Part shown: positions 63,996 to 64,000 of the stretch, in pieces
Position numbering within the stretch: the stretch's first letter is position 1
How the letters are laid out: every line of letters starts with the position of its first letter
NCBI RefSeq assembly: GCF_002007605.1
Contig: NZ_CP019799.1
Coordinates: 1,302,001-1,366,000 of the forward strand
DNA: 64,000 bases
Source of the DNA: Cellvibrio sp. PSBB023
GTDB taxonomy: Bacteria > Pseudomonadota > Gammaproteobacteria > Pseudomonadales > Cellvibrionaceae
Direction: 5' to 3'
Made by a program: the position numbers and the translations under genes
The notes under the pieces: generated by a model
What the model was told of the DNA's origin: nothing
Databases searched by the model: none
Seen by the model: the letters and a program-made list of their open reading frames with translations, nothing else

Positions 63996-64000
63996 AACAA

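Overview
The window looks like a chromosomal segment of a free-living gammaproteobacterium close to Cellvibrio and its relatives. The evidence is the core gene order (mutS-fdxA, dnaX-ybaB-recR, metR/metE, mlaFEDCB), three large TonB-dependent receptors, and a receptor/halogenase/SapC cluster of the kind found in polysaccharide-degrading marine and soil gammaproteobacteria. Species assignment is inference from gene content only. No rRNA, tRNA, prophage, insertion sequence or CRISPR array was recognised.

Layout. 1-2.3 kb: end of mutS, fdxA, a PilZ protein, mlaA. 2.5-9.8 kb: an outer-membrane uptake island (lipoprotein, TonB-dependent receptor, secreted protein with two TonB-C-like modules, small secreted protein, porin). 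Three of its promoters carry Pho-box-like direct repeats, so I infer a phosphate-starvation regulon. 9.8-11.7 kb: an hvfABC (bufferin-type) RiPP operon whose Cys-rich precursor has seven xxKCG motifs. 11.9-15.9 kb: hrpA. 15.9-23.4 kb: receptor, flavin-dependent halogenase and SapC operon, plus two putative Fe(II)-oxygenase genes, one on the opposite strand. 23.9-27.0 kb: dps, an acetyltransferase, a vWA membrane protein. 27.2-33.1 kb: dnaX-ybaB-recR-rnd-ycgL-ycgN-membrane protein, and the SRP RNA upstream. dnaX contains a complete programmed -1 frameshift signal. 33.3-38.5 kb: tpx and a PAS kinase / receiver / GGDEF-EAL operon. 38.5-42.1 kb: divergent metR and metE with a long palindrome between them. 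42.1-50.0 kb: an operon of yfiR, a hybrid kinase with a YfiN-like periplasmic sensor, a GGDEF-EAL enzyme and a TonB-dependent receptor. 50.1-59.2 kb: pterin synthase-like protein, yqcC, dinG, an acyltransferase, a SEC-C protein, a receiver-GGDEF protein, pyrB, a GlpD-like dehydrogenase. 59.3-62.3 kb: mlaFEDCB. 62.5-64 kb: an MFS transporter.

How the parts work together. MlaA near the left end and MlaFEDCB near the right end together make one phospholipid-retrieval system. Three GGDEF proteins (two also with EAL) and a PilZ protein make the segment rich in cyclic-di-GMP signalling. The best candidate for an undescribed system is the yfiR-kinase-GGDEF/EAL-receptor operon. There the sensor head normally found on the diguanylate cyclase YfiN appears to sit on a histidine kinase, and a TonB-dependent receptor is encoded where the Yfi system has the outer-membrane lipoprotein YfiB. 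The second candidate is the Pho-box-linked uptake island.
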